Shown here piece after piece: positions 36,070 to 48,136 of a DNA stretch of 64,000 nucleotides. Under the pieces are notes generated by a model. It saw nothing but the letters and a program-made list of their open reading frames with translations, did not search any database and was not told where the DNA came from. The position numbers and the translations under genes are program-made. Each line of letters starts with the position of its first letter. The stretch's first letter is position 1. The DNA comes from Neptuniibacter halophilus (GTDB taxonomy: Bacteria; Pseudomonadota; Gammaproteobacteria; Pseudomonadales; Balneatricaceae), in NCBI RefSeq assembly GCF_030295765.1, contig NZ_AP027292.1:1364001-1428000 (forward strand). The letters run 5' to 3'.

Positions 36070-36724
36070 TTCGAATTCTCACTGATTCCTGCACGGTGGC
36101 CTGCCAGTCACTGTCATTATTAACCTGTGCAGAGATTTGGATATCAATCTCGCGGACCGATGCAACAGCGCCAGATGCAGCAGCCATTGAAGCCGGACAA
36201 GCGGCCGTAATCCCATCCTCTTTACACAAAGAACTATCGGCAAAAGATACGCCGGTTACGGTCATAAAGTTCAGATCCGTGACTGCTTCCCAGGTGCCTA
36301 CATTACAGGCGGTCATATTACCGCCGGATGCTTTTAACCAGATGGCCCCCCCATCGAGTTTAACCCCTCTGAGTTCATCCGAACCAATCACGTTGGAACC
36401 ATCTTCATTGGCGTCATAGCTGTATAACAAACATGTAGAACTGACACGGATAATATCTTCCCCTATCTCATCATAAGGGGTTGTATCACTGGCTCCCTGC
36501 CGCCAATGACCGGCTCTTCTGATATCACCTACGATAATCGACGTCACCGCCGCCAGCTCCTGGTTCAAACGTGCGCTGTATATTATGTCGCGACTACTTT
36601 TAAAGGTCACAATATAGGCATAGCCGATGCCTGAAAGCACAATCAACCCTACAACCAGGCCTATCATCAGCTCGATCAGGGTCACACCCGCCTGAGATTT
36701 AAATTTCTTTTGCTCTGTCATCAT
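36050..36724 (-). CDS. PilW-like minor pilin, second set
   Basis: 224 residues, prepilin motif GVTLIELMIGLVVGLIVLSG with charged leader MMTEQKKFKSQA, then a PilW-type domain shorter than the first PilW (348). Contains the D-rich loop DANEDGSNVIGSDE. Start 36724 makes an ATGA overlap with the stop of the preceding fimU-like gene. Confidence 0.85.
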   Translation of the reverse strand: MMTEQKKFKSQAGVTLIELMIGLVVGLIVLSGIGYAYIVTFKSSRDIIYSARLNQELAAVTSIIVGDIRRAGHWRQGASDTTPYDEIGEDIIRVSSTCLLYSYDANEDGSNVIGSDELRGVKLDGGAIWLKASGGNMTACNVGTWEAVTDLNFMTVTGVSFADSSLCKEDGITAACPASMAAASGAVASVREIDIQISAQVNNDSDWQATVQESVRIRNDFFAE

Positions 36725-37248
36725 GGGCAATCCGCATAAACATTGAGCGTACCAGAACAAAGTCGCAACCGACCCAACGTATTTAACTGGACCTCTGCGC
36801 TACCGTAGCCGGGGAGACTGATGGTAATGTCGCCGCTCTCCATAGATATAGCCCGGGGGGCGCTAAAACCAGAGTCATCGGCGGCAAAATCTGTGGTCAG
36901 TACTGTCTGTGGGTAATCGTTACCCTGCAAGGATCTGGCCTGAACACCATTAATCGTGCAGGCAGCCAGAGAAGCAGCGCAATCACAGGCAGCCCCATCA
37001 CTGATACCTACACACCAACCCGTTGCGCCGGTGCCTTTAAAGGCCACAAAGATATCTTCTCCGTTGGCAATAGATTCACTGCGGGCATACTGGATATGGC
37101 TGAATACCTCCTCTGCCGCGCCCGTAAGCTGAGTTTTCTGATTAAAATCACGGTAGCTGGGTACAGCAATAGCGGCAATCACGGCTATGAGCGCAACACT
37201 GATCATCAACTCGATCAGGGTGAAACCACCAGAACTACTACGACTCAT
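36721..37248 (-). CDS. FimU/FimT (GspH)-like minor pilin, second set
   Basis: 175 residues, prepilin motif GFTLIELMISVALIAVIAAIAVPSY, GspH-type beta domain with four Cys (CDC...C in the middle, CSG and CP at the end). GGAG lies 8 bases before ATG 37248, chosen over six upstream codons. Two bases after the pilE-like stop. Confidence 0.85.
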   Translation of the reverse strand: MSRSSSGGFTLIELMISVALIAVIAAIAVPSYRDFNQKTQLTGAAEEVFSHIQYARSESIANGEDIFVAFKGTGATGWCVGISDGAACDCAASLAACTINGVQARSLQGNDYPQTVLTTDFAADDSGFSAPRAISMESGDITISLPGYGSAEVQLNTLGRLRLCSGTLNVYADCP

Positions 37249-37250
37249 AT

Positions 37251-37667
37251 CTAACGCTCCCAGCAATCCGCATCCGCATTGCCACCGGAATAATCGGGAC
37301 CATTTTCATCTATGCCAAAGGTGCCGCATGCATCGCCTACCTGAACACCCGCCGGGGCTGCAGTCGCCGTAAATCCATTGGCCGCCCCGACAGTCGCCAG
37401 TGTATAGAAGCCTTCACGGGAATTATTCGTAAATCCAAGGTCGGCCAACGTTGATGTGTAACTGGGATTATTCGCCCGCCACTTTTCCTGGGCTATACGC
37501 AGATCAGCCAGACTCGCCATCGCGTCAGCACGTCGGCTTTTCTGGACATAATCTACATAGGAGGGATAGGCAACAGCAGCAATGATGCCCACAACTGCTA
37601 CCACAATCATCAGCTCAATCAGTGTGAAACCATGATGCCGCTTCTGAAAACTTACACTCGACGCCAC
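37251..37667 (-). CDS. PilE-like minor pilin, second set
   Basis: 138 residues, prepilin motif GFTLIELMIVVAVVGIIAAVAYPSYVDYVQ, small pilin domain with terminal Cys pair (CGTFGIDE...CWER). First gene of the upstream minor-pilin operon. GTG start is supported by AGGAG 7 bases upstream. Similar in design to the PilE of the downstream operon. Confidence 0.87.
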   Translation of the reverse strand: MASSVSFQKRHHGFTLIELMIVVAVVGIIAAVAYPSYVDYVQKSRRADAMASLADLRIAQEKWRANNPSYTSTLADLGFTNNSREGFYTLATVGAANGFTATAAPAGVQVGDACGTFGIDENGPDYSGGNADADCWER

Positions 37668-37847
37668 GTACTACTCCTTGTCACTTTCATTGTTGGCCAA
37701 AGGGGGCTTTAACTGCTGCAAGGCTGTCTGTACTGAAAACGACTAAACCAGCCAATTATGCAATAAGAAGCCCTCAGCTATAGATTAGCTGGTCGGGAAA
37801 GCATACGCCATTACAATGAGGGGTCTGCATAAAGCATAGCCTAAATA

Positions 37848-37882
37848 ATAAAAACCCGAATAGCATTATTCGGGTTTTTATC
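37848..37882. terminator. terminator after fkpB
   Basis: AAAAACCCGAATA-gcat-TATTCGGGTTTTT, symmetric stem with A- and T-runs 10 bases after the fkpB stop. It separates the ileS-lspA-fkpB operon from the pilin operon. Confidence 0.9.
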
Positions 37883-37891
37883 GACGAAAGG

Positions 37892-38320
37892 TCAGACTAC
37901 TTTAAGAATTCTGACCTCAAAATCTAATTTTTTCCCCGCCAGCGGGTGGTTAAAGTCTACCGACACACGCTGATCATCAAACTCGGCAATCACGCCGGGC
38001 AGTTCGCCGTTGCCGGGGTCGGAGAAAGAGACCACCAGCCCCTGTTCCAGCTCAATCCCTTCAAACTGACTGCGCGGCAATGTCTGGATATTACTCGGAT
38101 TAGCCATACCGAAACCATCTTCCGGGAGGATTTTCAGGGTCTGCTCCATCCCCTCTTCGAGGCCAAACAGTGCCTTTTCGAACCCTTCCAGCAGATTACC
38201 GTCACCCACAGTAAACGTGGCCGGTTCCGCATCGTAATTGGAATCGACTATCTGACCATCTTCCAGCTTAATGGCAAAATGCAGGGTGACCGTTTTACCC
38301 GGTCCGATCAGTTTACTCAT
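37892..38320 (-). CDS. fkpB: FKBP-type peptidyl-prolyl isomerase, SlpA/FkpB type
   Basis: 142 residues, SlyD/SlpA-like FKBP: KTVTLHFAIKLEDGQIVDS opening, the insert-in-flap region GLEEGMEQTLKILPEDGFG, and VDFNHPLAGKKLDFEVRILKV near the end. Lacks the SlyD metal tail. Start overlaps the lspA stop (ATGA). Same place as in E. coli and Pseudomonas (lspA-fkpB), but ispH, which follows there, is absent. Confidence 0.95.
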   Translation of the reverse strand: MSKLIGPGKTVTLHFAIKLEDGQIVDSNYDAEPATFTVGDGNLLEGFEKALFGLEEGMEQTLKILPEDGFGMANPSNIQTLPRSQFEGIELEQGLVVSFSDPGNGELPGVIAEFDDQRVSVDFNHPLAGKKLDFEVRILKVV

Positions 38321-38850
38321 GTCCGTGTCCTCAAAGATGTCGGCTTACGTTTGCCTTCCAGAAACAGCATATCCAGTACCAGCAGGATCGCCCCCAGCGT
38401 AATCGCACTGTCAGCCAGATTGAAAGCCGGGAAGTAGTAGCCGTTGTAGTGCAGTGAGATAAAGTCGATCACATACCCCTGCACGACCCGGTCATACAGA
38501 TTTCCTAGCGCTCCGCCCAGAATCAGTGAGAGTGACAAACCAACCCACCACAGGGTCCGCGGCGTACGTTTCAACCAGGCGATCAGCACCAGACTGACAA
38601 TCACTGCGACGGCCACGAAGAACCAGCGCTGCCAGCCCCCCGCGTCCGACAGGAAGCTGAAGGCGGCACCCCGGTTAAACAGCAGTGTCAGATCAAAGAC
38701 CGGCAACACCGGATTCGGCTCTGCATACTTGAGCAGCGAAATCGCCAGCTGCTTGCTGCCCAGATCGAGGATGATCACCAGCAGTGTGAGCCACCCCCAG
38801 ATCAAACAGCTTTTGGGAACCTCCTGTTCCCCTGTCTTCGTCTCAGTCAT
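38317..38850 (-). CDS. lspA: lipoprotein signal peptidase (SPase II)
   Basis: 177 residues, four membrane spans. Catalytic Asp residues lie in the two conserved blocks GNLYDRVVQGYVIDF and FNLADSAITLG. Cleaves prolipoproteins, which fits the several lipoproteins in this window. Start overlaps the ileS stop by one base (TGATG). Confidence 0.96.
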   Translation of the reverse strand: MTETKTGEQEVPKSCLIWGWLTLLVIILDLGSKQLAISLLKYAEPNPVLPVFDLTLLFNRGAAFSFLSDAGGWQRWFFVAVAVIVSLVLIAWLKRTPRTLWWVGLSLSLILGGALGNLYDRVVQGYVIDFISLHYNGYYFPAFNLADSAITLGAILLVLDMLFLEGKRKPTSLRTRT

Positions 38851-41666
38851 CAGGCAAACTGTCGGCTTTCGCCTGCACCGTTAACGTTCTCGACACAACG
38901 ACCACACAGCTCAGGTTCTTCCTGACTCTGGCCAATATCTTCGCGGAAATGCCAGCAACGCGGGCATTTTTCAGCAGCGCTCTTCAGCACTTTAACCTGC
39001 AGACCTTCCAGCTCCGTCGTCTGAGCAGCTTCGGCATCTGCCAGTGCAGCCACATCCGCTTTGGAGGTGATCAACACAAAACGCAGCTCATCGCCCAACT
39101 GAGACAGGGTTTTCAGCAGGTCATCCGCGCAGTACAGAGTCACTTCTGCTTCCAGACTGCCGCCAATAGCGCCGGCGTTACGCTGCTCTTCCAGCTGCTT
39201 GTTAACAGCATTCTTAACCGCCATTACCTGCTCCCAGTAAGCAGCATCCAGCGCACTGCCTTCAGGCAGCTTGTTCAGCCCTTCATACCAGGTATCCAGA
39301 TGTACGGATGCAGAACGCTCACCCGCCAGCGTTTTCCAGATCTCATCGGCAGTAAAGCTGCAGATCGGCGCAATCCAGCGGACCAGCGCTTCGACGATAT
39401 GGTAAAGCGCAGTCTGCGCAGAACGACGCGCATGAGAGTCGGTCGCGGCGGTGTACTGACGATCCTTGATGATATCCAGATAGAAACCACCCATATCCTG
39501 TGAGCAGAAGTGAGATACCTTCTGGAATACCTGGAGGAACTCGTAACGGTTGTAGTGAGCAACCAGCTCATCCTGCAGACGTGCCGCACGATCCACCGCC
39601 CAGGCATCCAGTGCAACCATATCGCTGGCAGCCACCAGATGCTGCGCCGGATCAAAACCACTCAGGTTGGCCAGCAGGAAGCGGGCTGTATTACGGATAC
39701 GGCGATAGGCGTCTGCCGCCCGTTTGAGGATATCGTCGGAGCAGGTCATCTCACCGCTGTAGTCGGTAGAAGCCACCCACAGACGCAGAATATCCGCCCC
39801 GTATTTGTTCATCACTTCCTGTGGTGCGACCACGTTACCCACAGATTTGGACATCTTGCGGCCCTGACCATCCACGGTAAAACCGTGTGTCAGCACCTGC
39901 TTGTAAGGGGCACAGCCTTTAATCGCGATACCGGTTTTCAGGGAGGACTGGAACCAGCCACGGTGCTGATCCGAACCTTCCAGATACATATCTGCCGGAA
40001 ATTCCAGATTATCCCGCTGATCAACCACAGAGTAGTGTGTCACGCCGGAGTCAAACCACACATCCAGCGTATCGGTTACTTTCTCGTACTGATCTGCATC
40101 GCCTCCCAGCAGCTCAGCCGAATCCAGATCAAACCAGGCATCCATACCTTCAGCTTCAACACGCTCAGCCACCTGTTCAATCAGGGCAGCCGTTTGTGGG
40201 TGAAGCTGCTGTGTCTCTTTGTGGATAAACAGGGCAATCGGCACACCCCAGGTACGCTGACGGGAGATACACCAGTCCGGGCTCTGCTCAACCATCGCCT
40301 CGATGCGGTTCTGCCCCCAGCCCGGGAACCACTCCACACCTTTAATCGCTTCCAGCGCGTCTGTTTTCAGCCCTTTAGCATCCATACTGATAAACCACTG
40401 CGGCGTCGCGCGGTAGATCAACGGCGTTTTGGTACGCCAGCAATGTGGATAGCTGTGCTGGAATTTATGTTCCAGAACCAGCGCTTTGTTTTCTTCCAGC
40501 AGCGCCACGACTTTGGCATCCACTTTATAAACATGCTCACCGGCAAAGACGCCTGCGCCTTCACCCAGAACACCAGACGCATCGACCAGATTCAAGGTGC
40601 CAATGCCGTATTTACGGCCGACTTCAAAGTCTTCCACGCCGTGATCAGGTGCCGTGTGTACCGCACCGGTACCGGCATCCAGCGTAACGTGATCACCCAG
40701 AATGACAGGAACCTGACGCTCATAAAACGGGTGCTGCAGGGCAACCTGCTCCAGTGCCTGCCCCTGACAACGGCCAACAACACTGTAGTCTTCAATGCCA
40801 TAACGCTTCATCGCATCTTCAACCAGCCCTTCAGCCAGCAGAATACGCTCAGGGCCCTGCCCCAGATCCAACTGAACCAGTACGTAATCCAGTTCCGCAT
40901 TCAGCGAAACCGCCTGGTTAGAAGGCAGAGTCCATGGCGTCGTCGTCCAGATAACAACCGCAGCCTGACCTTCGCCGCTGACATCGTCAAAACGCGACAG
41001 GAAGTCAGCCTGATCAACCGGCACAAAACGCACATCGATCGCGGTGGAGGTTTTGTCCTGATACTCAACCTCAGCCTCCGCCAGTGCAGAACCACCGACC
41101 ACACTCCAGTAAACCGGCTTGAAGCCTTTTACCAGATGGCCGTTCTCGGCGATTTTGCCCAGTGCACGGATGATGTTGGCTTCGGTATCGAAGTTCATGG
41201 TCAGGTAAGGATTATCCCAGTCACCAAAAACGCCCAAACGGATAAAGTCTTTCTTCTGACCTTCTACCTGCCGGGTCGCATACTCACGACATTTTTTGCG
41301 GAAATCCTTATGCGAGACCTTCACACCGGCTTTACCGATCTTGGTTTCAACCTTATGTTCAATCGGCAGGCCATGGCAGTCCCAACCCGGTACATAAGGG
41401 GCGTCAAAACCGCTCATGGTTTTAGACTTGATAATGATATCTTTCAGAATCTTGTTAACAGCATGACCAATGTGAATATCGCCGTTCGCGTAAGGGGGGC
41501 CGTCATGCAAGGTAAACTTGTCACGACCCGCACTCACCTCGCGAATTTTCTGATACAGATCCATCTTCTGCCAATCCTTCAGCATCTGCGGCTCACGCTG
41601 CGCCAGATTGCCTCGCATTGGGAAAGCGGTTTCCGGAAGGTTCAGTGTTGCTTTGTAATCGGTCAT
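38850..41666 (-). CDS. ileS: isoleucyl-tRNA synthetase
   Basis: 938 residues, class I synthetase of bacterial type: HIGH-like GHAVNK region preceded by [12 protein letters not shown], editing domain, KMSKS ([15 protein letters not shown]), and a C-terminal zinc finger CPRCWH...CGRC. ATG 41666 ([12 protein letters not shown]) matches the family start; the frame extends 19 codons further. ribF ends 16 bases upstream. Confidence 0.97.
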   Translation of the reverse strand: MTDYKATLNLPETAFPMRGNLAQREPQMLKDWQKMDLYQKIREVSAGRDKFTLHDGPPYANGDIHIGHAVNKILKDIIIKSKTMSGFDAPYVPGWDCHGLPIEHKVETKIGKAGVKVSHKDFRKKCREYATRQVEGQKKDFIRLGVFGDWDNPYLTMNFDTEANIIRALGKIAENGHLVKGFKPVYWSVVGGSALAEAEVEYQDKTSTAIDVRFVPVDQADFLSRFDDVSGEGQAAVVIWTTTPWTLPSNQAVSLNAELDYVLVQLDLGQGPERILLAEGLVEDAMKRYGIEDYSVVGRCQGQALEQVALQHPFYERQVPVILGDHVTLDAGTGAVHTAPDHGVEDFEVGRKYGIGTLNLVDASGVLGEGAGVFAGEHVYKVDAKVVALLEENKALVLEHKFQHSYPHCWRTKTPLIYRATPQWFISMDAKGLKTDALEAIKGVEWFPGWGQNRIEAMVEQSPDWCISRQRTWGVPIALFIHKETQQLHPQTAALIEQVAERVEAEGMDAWFDLDSAELLGGDADQYEKVTDTLDVWFDSGVTHYSVVDQRDNLEFPADMYLEGSDQHRGWFQSSLKTGIAIKGCAPYKQVLTHGFTVDGQGRKMSKSVGNVVAPQEVMNKYGADILRLWVASTDYSGEMTCSDDILKRAADAYRRIRNTARFLLANLSGFDPAQHLVAASDMVALDAWAVDRAARLQDELVAHYNRYEFLQVFQKVSHFCSQDMGGFYLDIIKDRQYTAATDSHARRSAQTALYHIVEALVRWIAPICSFTADEIWKTLAGERSASVHLDTWYEGLNKLPEGSALDAAYWEQVMAVKNAVNKQLEEQRNAGAIGGSLEAEVTLYCADDLLKTLSQLGDELRFVLITSKADVAALADAEAAQTTELEGLQVKVLKSAAEKCPRCWHFREDIGQSQEEPELCGRCVENVNGAGESRQFA

Positions 41667-41682
41667 GGTTTTCGGTTCCGAA

Positions 41683-42615
41683 TTAACTACGGGTACGGGC
41701 GAAGTAAGCCCGCACATCATCAATATCTGTAAAAATCTGTTGTTTCAGTTGTTCCAGCCCATCGAACTTACGTTCGGCGCGGATAAACTGCTTAAACTCC
41801 ACGGTCATCAACTGACCGTAAATATCCTGATCAAACTCAAACAGGTGCACTTCAAGCACCGGCTGCTGACCACCCACTGTAGGCCGCAAGCCTACATTGC
41901 AGACTCCCTGAATGATCTGTCCGCCCAGACGCGCCTCTACGGCATAAACGCCGCGCAACGGGCAGGGGAAACGGTGCATCCGTACATTCGCCGTAGGCAC
42001 ACCTAACTGCCGGCCCAGCTTCTGGCCATGCATCACCCGGCCACTGACGGTATATGGACGGCCGAGTAACTGTTCAGCGGTATCCAGATGGTTCGCCATC
42101 AGCTCATTGCGGACCCGGGTACTACTCACCCGCTCCCCTTCACTGAAGAAAGTCGCGGTATTCACCACGGTGAAACCATGTTTTTCGCCGGTCTCTCTGA
42201 GCATAGAGTAATCACCACTGCGATCACAGCCGAAACGAAAGTCATCTCCCACAACAAAATGCTGTACCGCAAGGCCGCGCAACAACAGTTCATCCACAAA
42301 CTGCTCAGCGGACATGGCCCGCAGGCGATCATTAAAAGTCAGACAGAGGTGACGATCGATTCCTTCAGCCTGCAGCAAACGATACTTTTCGCTGAAACGG
42401 GTCAGTCGTGGCGGCGCTTTATCGCCGGCAAAAAACTCCTGCGGCTGCGGTTCAAAACTGATCACCACCGACGGCAGACCTAACTCCCGCGCCTTAGCTT
42501 TGACCTGCTCAAGAACCTGACGGTGCCCAAGATGGACGCCATCAAAATTACCGATCGTTGCCACGCAACCCCGGTGTTTCTCACGCAGGTTATGTAATCC
42601 GCGAATCAGCTCCAT
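41683..42615 (-). CDS. ribF: bifunctional riboflavin kinase/FAD synthetase
   Basis: 310 residues. N-terminal adenylyltransferase domain ([15 protein letters not shown]; later SSTRVRNEL) and C-terminal flavokinase domain ([20 protein letters not shown]). Makes FMN and FAD. Upstream of ileS as in E. coli and Pseudomonas. Confidence 0.96.
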   Translation of the reverse strand: MELIRGLHNLREKHRGCVATIGNFDGVHLGHRQVLEQVKAKARELGLPSVVISFEPQPQEFFAGDKAPPRLTRFSEKYRLLQAEGIDRHLCLTFNDRLRAMSAEQFVDELLLRGLAVQHFVVGDDFRFGCDRSGDYSMLRETGEKHGFTVVNTATFFSEGERVSSTRVRNELMANHLDTAEQLLGRPYTVSGRVMHGQKLGRQLGVPTANVRMHRFPCPLRGVYAVEARLGGQIIQGVCNVGLRPTVGGQQPVLEVHLFEFDQDIYGQLMTVEFKQFIRAERKFDGLEQLKQQIFTDIDDVRAYFARTRS

Positions 42616-42719
42616 CAGTTACTCTTACCAGCCCTGAAAAAATAAACGCGGCATTATAGCTCAGATAGTGTCCAACCTGTAGTTCTGACAGGGACTGAAA
42701 GGCCGCAGCAATTGAAAAT

Positions 42720-44285
42720 TCAGCTATGTCGCAGGTGCCCGGGCCTTAATCCGGCCGCAATTATCACCAGCAGATAGGTCACGGCACCGGCCACCACCAG
42801 AATCGCCATCTGTAATACCCGCTGCCACAGACTCATCTCCAGCCACAAAGTGGTCTCTTCAGCCAGCAACAGCAGCACTGCCAGCATCGCCAGATTAGCC
42901 AGTAACATCCGCAACAGGTGAGCGCCCCAGCCCGGACTCCAGTTCAACACCCCGGCCCTGCGCAGTCCGTAAAGCAACAATCCGGCATTAAGGAACGCCG
43001 ACATCGCGGTCGCGGCCGCCAGCCCCACATGTGCCAGAGGGCCGATCAGAATCAGGTTAAACACCATATTAGCAATAGCAGCCTGTATGCCGATTTTCAC
43101 CGGGGTTTTAGTATCCTGACGGGAGAAATACCCGGTCGCCAGCACTTTAATCAGCATAAACGCCAGCAAACCACAGGCATAGGCACGCAGGCTCATCGCC
43201 GCCATCATCACATCCCTGTCGGTCAGAGCGCCGTAATGAAACAGCGTAATCAGCATCGGCTCCGCCAGAACAAACAGAGCAACCGCCGCCGGCAGACCGA
43301 TCAGCAAGACCATCTGCATACCCCAGTTCAGTGTCGAGGAGAAATGTTCTGCCGAGCGGGACGCATGTTTACGCGACAGACTGGGCAGTACCACAGTCGC
43401 AATAGCGATACCGAACACGCCCAGCGGCAATTCAACCAGACGATCCGAGTAGTACAACCAGGAGACACTCCCGGTCTGCAGGAACGACGCCAGCACGGTG
43501 TCCAGCAACAGATTAATCTGTGCCACTGAGACACCAAACAGCGCAGGCAGCATCAATTTCAGGATCCGCCGCACGCCCTCATCCTGCCAGCCCCAACGTG
43601 GCTTGGGCAACAGTTTCAGACGAGCCATAAACGGCAACTGAAACACCAGTTGCAGGACACCGGCAATCATCACCCCCCAGGCCAGTGCGAGCACCGGCGG
43701 GTCAAACAGCGGACTGAGAAATACCGCCGATCCGATCAGAGAGATATTAAGCAAGACCGGCGTAAAAGCGGGCACCGCAAAACGTTCGTAGCTATTCAGC
43801 ACGGCACCGGCAAACGCGGTTAACGAGATCAACAACAGATAGGGGAAGGTGATCTGCAGCATCTGCGCAGCCAGATCGAACTTCGCCTGATCCTGCAGAT
43901 AAAAACCGGGCGCAAACAGGGCGGTCAGCATCGGCGCCCCGATCACCGCCAGCACCGTCAGTGCAATCAACACACTACCCAGTGTGCCGGCCACATAATT
44001 CACCAACTGCTGAACGGCAGCCAGATCACGCTGGGTACGATACTCGGACAACACCGGCACAAACGCCTGGGCGAAAGCCCCCTCTGCAAACAGACGGCGC
44101 AGAAAGTTAGGAATTTTAAACGCGACAAAAAAGGCGTCGGCACTGCCACTGGCCCCGAAGTAACCGGCAACAATCACATCCCGGGCGAGCCCCAGCACCC
44201 GAGACAGCATCGTCATCAGACCAACCACGACACTGGAACGAAGCAATCCGGCTGATTTTTTTACATTAGAAGGTTCTGCTGCCAC
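42720..44285 (-). CDS. murJ: lipid II flippase MurJ
   Basis: 521 residues, about 14 membrane spans, MOP superfamily. N-terminus LLRSSVVVGLMTMLSRVLGLARD, RRLFAEGAFAQAFVPVLSEY and FYSRQDTKTPVKIGI are typical MviN/MurJ stretches. Flips lipid II across the inner membrane for peptidoglycan synthesis. GTG start, divergent from rpsT. Confidence 0.95.
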   Translation of the reverse strand: MAAEPSNVKKSAGLLRSSVVVGLMTMLSRVLGLARDVIVAGYFGASGSADAFFVAFKIPNFLRRLFAEGAFAQAFVPVLSEYRTQRDLAAVQQLVNYVAGTLGSVLIALTVLAVIGAPMLTALFAPGFYLQDQAKFDLAAQMLQITFPYLLLISLTAFAGAVLNSYERFAVPAFTPVLLNISLIGSAVFLSPLFDPPVLALAWGVMIAGVLQLVFQLPFMARLKLLPKPRWGWQDEGVRRILKLMLPALFGVSVAQINLLLDTVLASFLQTGSVSWLYYSDRLVELPLGVFGIAIATVVLPSLSRKHASRSAEHFSSTLNWGMQMVLLIGLPAAVALFVLAEPMLITLFHYGALTDRDVMMAAMSLRAYACGLLAFMLIKVLATGYFSRQDTKTPVKIGIQAAIANMVFNLILIGPLAHVGLAAATAMSAFLNAGLLLYGLRRAGVLNWSPGWGAHLLRMLLANLAMLAVLLLLAEETTLWLEMSLWQRVLQMAILVVAGAVTYLLVIIAAGLRPGHLRHS

Positions 44286-44460
44286 AGGCCTGATCCGAAG
44301 TTAAATGAACGGGACTCATATAAAGGCGCATATTACTCGCTGAACGAGAAAATTTCTTCAGTTTTATTGACAGCGAAGGCACAAATATGAATAATCTCGC
44401 CTCTGATTTTTCGGCGCAAAGGCCGAATTTTATTCTTAACTTATTTAAAGGAGCCGGACT

Positions 44461-44727
44461 GTGGCAAATTCCGCAGGATCTCGTAAACGTGCTCGCCAGG
44501 CAGAGAAGCGTCGCCAGCATAACGCTAGCCTGCGTTCCATGGTACGCACTTACATCAAAAAAATCGTTTCCGCTGTAGAAGCTGGTGATCAGACTGCTGC
44601 ACAGGAAGCTTTCAAAACTGCACAGCCAATTCTGGACAGCTCTGTTACTAAAGGCATCTTCCACAAGAACAAGATCGCCCGTACTAAGAGCCGCCTGAGC
44701 AAGCGCATCGCTGGTCTGGCTGCTTAA
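44461..44727 (+). CDS. rpsT: 30S ribosomal protein S20
   Basis: 88 residues, GTG start with AAAGGAG 7 bases upstream, typical opening [17 protein letters not shown] and [12 protein letters not shown]. Binds 16S rRNA. E. coli rpsT also starts with a non-ATG codon tied to autoregulation, so GTG may be functional. Terminator follows. Confidence 0.97.
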   Translation: MANSAGSRKRARQAEKRRQHNASLRSMVRTYIKKIVSAVEAGDQTAAQEAFKTAQPILDSSVTKGIFHKNKIARTKSRLSKRIAGLAA

Positions 44728-44744
44728 TCGCATCCAACCAGACA

Positions 44745-44778
44745 TAAAAAAACCGGCGGCTGCCGGTTTTTTTATGTC
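44745..44778 (+). terminator. terminator after rpsT
   Basis: AAAAAAACCGGCGGC/TGCCGGTTTTTTT stem with flanking A- and T-runs; can also serve proB converging from the other side. Confidence 0.9.
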
Positions 44779-44799
44779 TCCAATTTGCCCCGGGCCAGA

Positions 44800-45924
44800 T
44801 CAGGCAAGCACCAGATTATCCCTGTGCACCAGCTCTTCCTCTCCCATAAAGCCCAGAGTCGACTCGATCTCCCGACTGGCCTTACCGATAATCTTCTGAG
44901 CATCTTCACAGCCGTAGTTAACCAGTCCGCGCGCTACAATCCGGGAAGACTCATCCGTCAGAATCACCATCTCACCACGGGAAAAATCACCACTGACCGC
45001 TTTAACCCCCGCCGGCAACAAGCTCTTACCCCGCTCTTTCAGGGCACGTACCGCACCCTCATCCAGAACCAGCGTACCTCGCGCCTGCAGATGCCCGGCA
45101 ATCCACTGTTTTCGCGCCACCATCGGCTCAGCCTCAGGCACCAGCAATGTCCCCAACTGCTCAGCCTGACGCAGCCTCAGCAGCACATCCTCCTCACGCC
45201 CACTGGCAATCACAGTGACCGCACCGGAACGCGCCGCCAGTTTAGCCGCACGCACCTTGGTCGCCATGCCACCACGACCCAGCTTGCCGCCATCACCCGC
45301 CACCGCTTCCAGCTCAGGATCACCGGCGCGCGCCTCAGAGATCAGGGTCGCATCAGGGTTATGCCGCGGATCTGCCGTAAACAAACCTTTCTGGTCTGTC
45401 AGCAGTATCAACGCATCCGCCTGAACCAGGTTCGCTACCAGCGCACCCAGCGTATCGTTGTCACCAAAGCGAATCTCCTTGGTCACCACGGTATCATTCT
45501 CATTAACCACCGGTACAACACCAAAATCCAGCAGTGTTCGCAGAGTCGCCTGAGCATTCAGATAACGCTTGCGATTGGAATGATCCTCATGGGTCAGCAG
45601 TATCTGCGCCGTATGTGTTTCATGGCGCTTGAAATTAGCCTCATAGGCCTGAACCAGCCCCATCTGGCCGACCGCAGCCGCCGCCTGCAGCTTATAAATC
45701 TCATGCGGACGATCAGACCAGCCGAGACGATTCATCCCTTCTGCCACCGAACCCGAAGAGACCAGTACCACCTCAAGCCCCGACGCCTTTAACGCTGCAA
45801 TCTGGTCAACCCAGCGACTGATCGCCTGCAGGTCCAGCCCCTGTCCATCATTGGTCAGCAAGGCACTGCCAATTTTCACCACCCAACGGCGACTTGCCTT
45901 GAGCTTATTCCTACCTAAGGTCAC
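44800..45924 (-). CDS. proB: glutamate 5-kinase
   Basis: 374 residues: amino-acid kinase domain ([44 protein letters not shown]) and a C-terminal PUA domain (from about 275). First step of proline synthesis. GTG start with GAGGTG upstream. Follows obgE on the same strand after 36 bases, as in Pseudomonas. Confidence 0.96.
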   Translation of the reverse strand: MTLGRNKLKASRRWVVKIGSALLTNDGQGLDLQAISRWVDQIAALKASGLEVVLVSSGSVAEGMNRLGWSDRPHEIYKLQAAAAVGQMGLVQAYEANFKRHETHTAQILLTHEDHSNRKRYLNAQATLRTLLDFGVVPVVNENDTVVTKEIRFGDNDTLGALVANLVQADALILLTDQKGLFTADPRHNPDATLISEARAGDPELEAVAGDGGKLGRGGMATKVRAAKLAARSGAVTVIASGREEDVLLRLRQAEQLGTLLVPEAEPMVARKQWIAGHLQARGTLVLDEGAVRALKERGKSLLPAGVKAVSGDFSRGEMVILTDESSRIVARGLVNYGCEDAQKIIGKASREIESTLGFMGEEELVHRDNLVLA

Positions 45925-45960
45925 TTAACACCTCTAACCCATGGCTATTGAGCCAGCAAT

Positions 45961-47280
<1,320 letters not shown>

Positions 47281-47298
47281 AAGGTTAAAAACCGTCAA

Positions 47299-47556
47299 TT
47301 ACGCAGATACAACAGAGATGTATTTACGCTTCTGTGGGCCTTTAACTTCAAATTTAACTACGCCGTCTGCTTTCGCAAACAGAGTGTGGTCTTTACCGCA
47401 ACCAACGTTCTCACCAGCGTGGAACTTAGTTCCGCGCTGACGCATCAGGATGTTGCCAGCAACAACTGCCTGACCGCCGAAACGCTTGACACCTAGTCGT
47501 TTCGACTCGGAATCGCGACCGTTTTTAGTAGAACCACCAGCCTTCTTATGAGCCAT
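47299..47556 (-). CDS. rpmA: 50S ribosomal protein L27
   Basis: 85 residues, [28 protein letters not shown] opening, normal length. N-terminal tail reaches the peptidyl-transferase centre. 26 bases after rplU. Confidence 0.98.
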   Translation of the reverse strand: MAHKKAGGSTKNGRDSESKRLGVKRFGGQAVVAGNILMRQRGTKFHAGENVGCGKDHTLFAKADGVVKFEVKGPQKRKYISVVSA

Positions 47557-47582
47557 CTATCTAACTCCCAACCAGGTTAATA

Positions 47583-47894
47583 TTAGGCAGAAATGCCAGT
47601 AATTTTTACTTCAGTGAACCACTGACGGTGGCCCTGACGCTTCATGTGATGCTTACGACGCTTGAACTTGATGATCTCAACTTTCTTAGCGCGGCCGTGC
47701 TGAACAACTTCAGCAGTTACCTTAGCACCATCAACAACCGGCGCACCGATTTTGATGTCATCGCCATTGCCTACCAGCAGAACACGGTCAAACTCAACGT
47801 TTGCACCAGCTTCAGCCTGCAGTTTTTCCAGTTTCAGGGTTTCACCTTCCTGGACGCGGTACTGTTTACCACCGCTTACGATTACTGCGTACAT
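47583..47894 (-). CDS. rplU: 50S ribosomal protein L21
   Basis: 103 residues, [18 protein letters not shown] opening and [20 protein letters not shown] end. Binds 23S rRNA. First gene of rplU-rpmA, divergent from ispB as in E. coli. Confidence 0.98.
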   Translation of the reverse strand: MYAVIVSGGKQYRVQEGETLKLEKLQAEAGANVEFDRVLLVGNGDDIKIGAPVVDGAKVTAEVVQHGRAKKVEIIKFKRRKHHMKRQGHRQWFTEVKITGISA

Positions 47895-48065
47895 GTTTTT
47901 CTCCGTAATTTGCCCACCCAGCTACTAAAAAAGGTACCTACTTCTAATGGCTTCACCATATGGTAGGGAGCGGATATTGGATGGGTCAGGGCGCGCGATT
48001 ATATAGTAAACAGCCGATCTCTACAACATTTACCCCGCTTTAAATGCTCACTTCCTGTTCATTTC

Positions 48066-48094
48066 TTGACAGCTCGGAAGCCGCCCCCTAGCAT
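48066..48094 (+). promoter_or_regulatory. candidate sigma-70 promoter of ispB
   Basis: TTGACA, 17-base spacer, TAGCAT, 43 bases before the ispB ATG. The -35 is perfect, the -10 is 4 of 6. Confidence 0.5.
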
Positions 48095-48136
48095 GCGCGC
48101 TTATAGTTTTTTATTCGCCTGAGCAGTCGTTATATT

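Noticed and set aside
37668-37850. Sigma-54 promoter upstream of the first minor-pilin operon
   Set aside because: Sought because pilin genes are often RpoN-dependent. GG dinucleotides near TGGCGTATGC and TTGGCTGG are not followed by GC at the -12 position.
39510-41732. 740-codon frame opposite ileS
   Set aside because: Antisense shadow of a well-conserved gene; no start signal and composition mirrors ileS.
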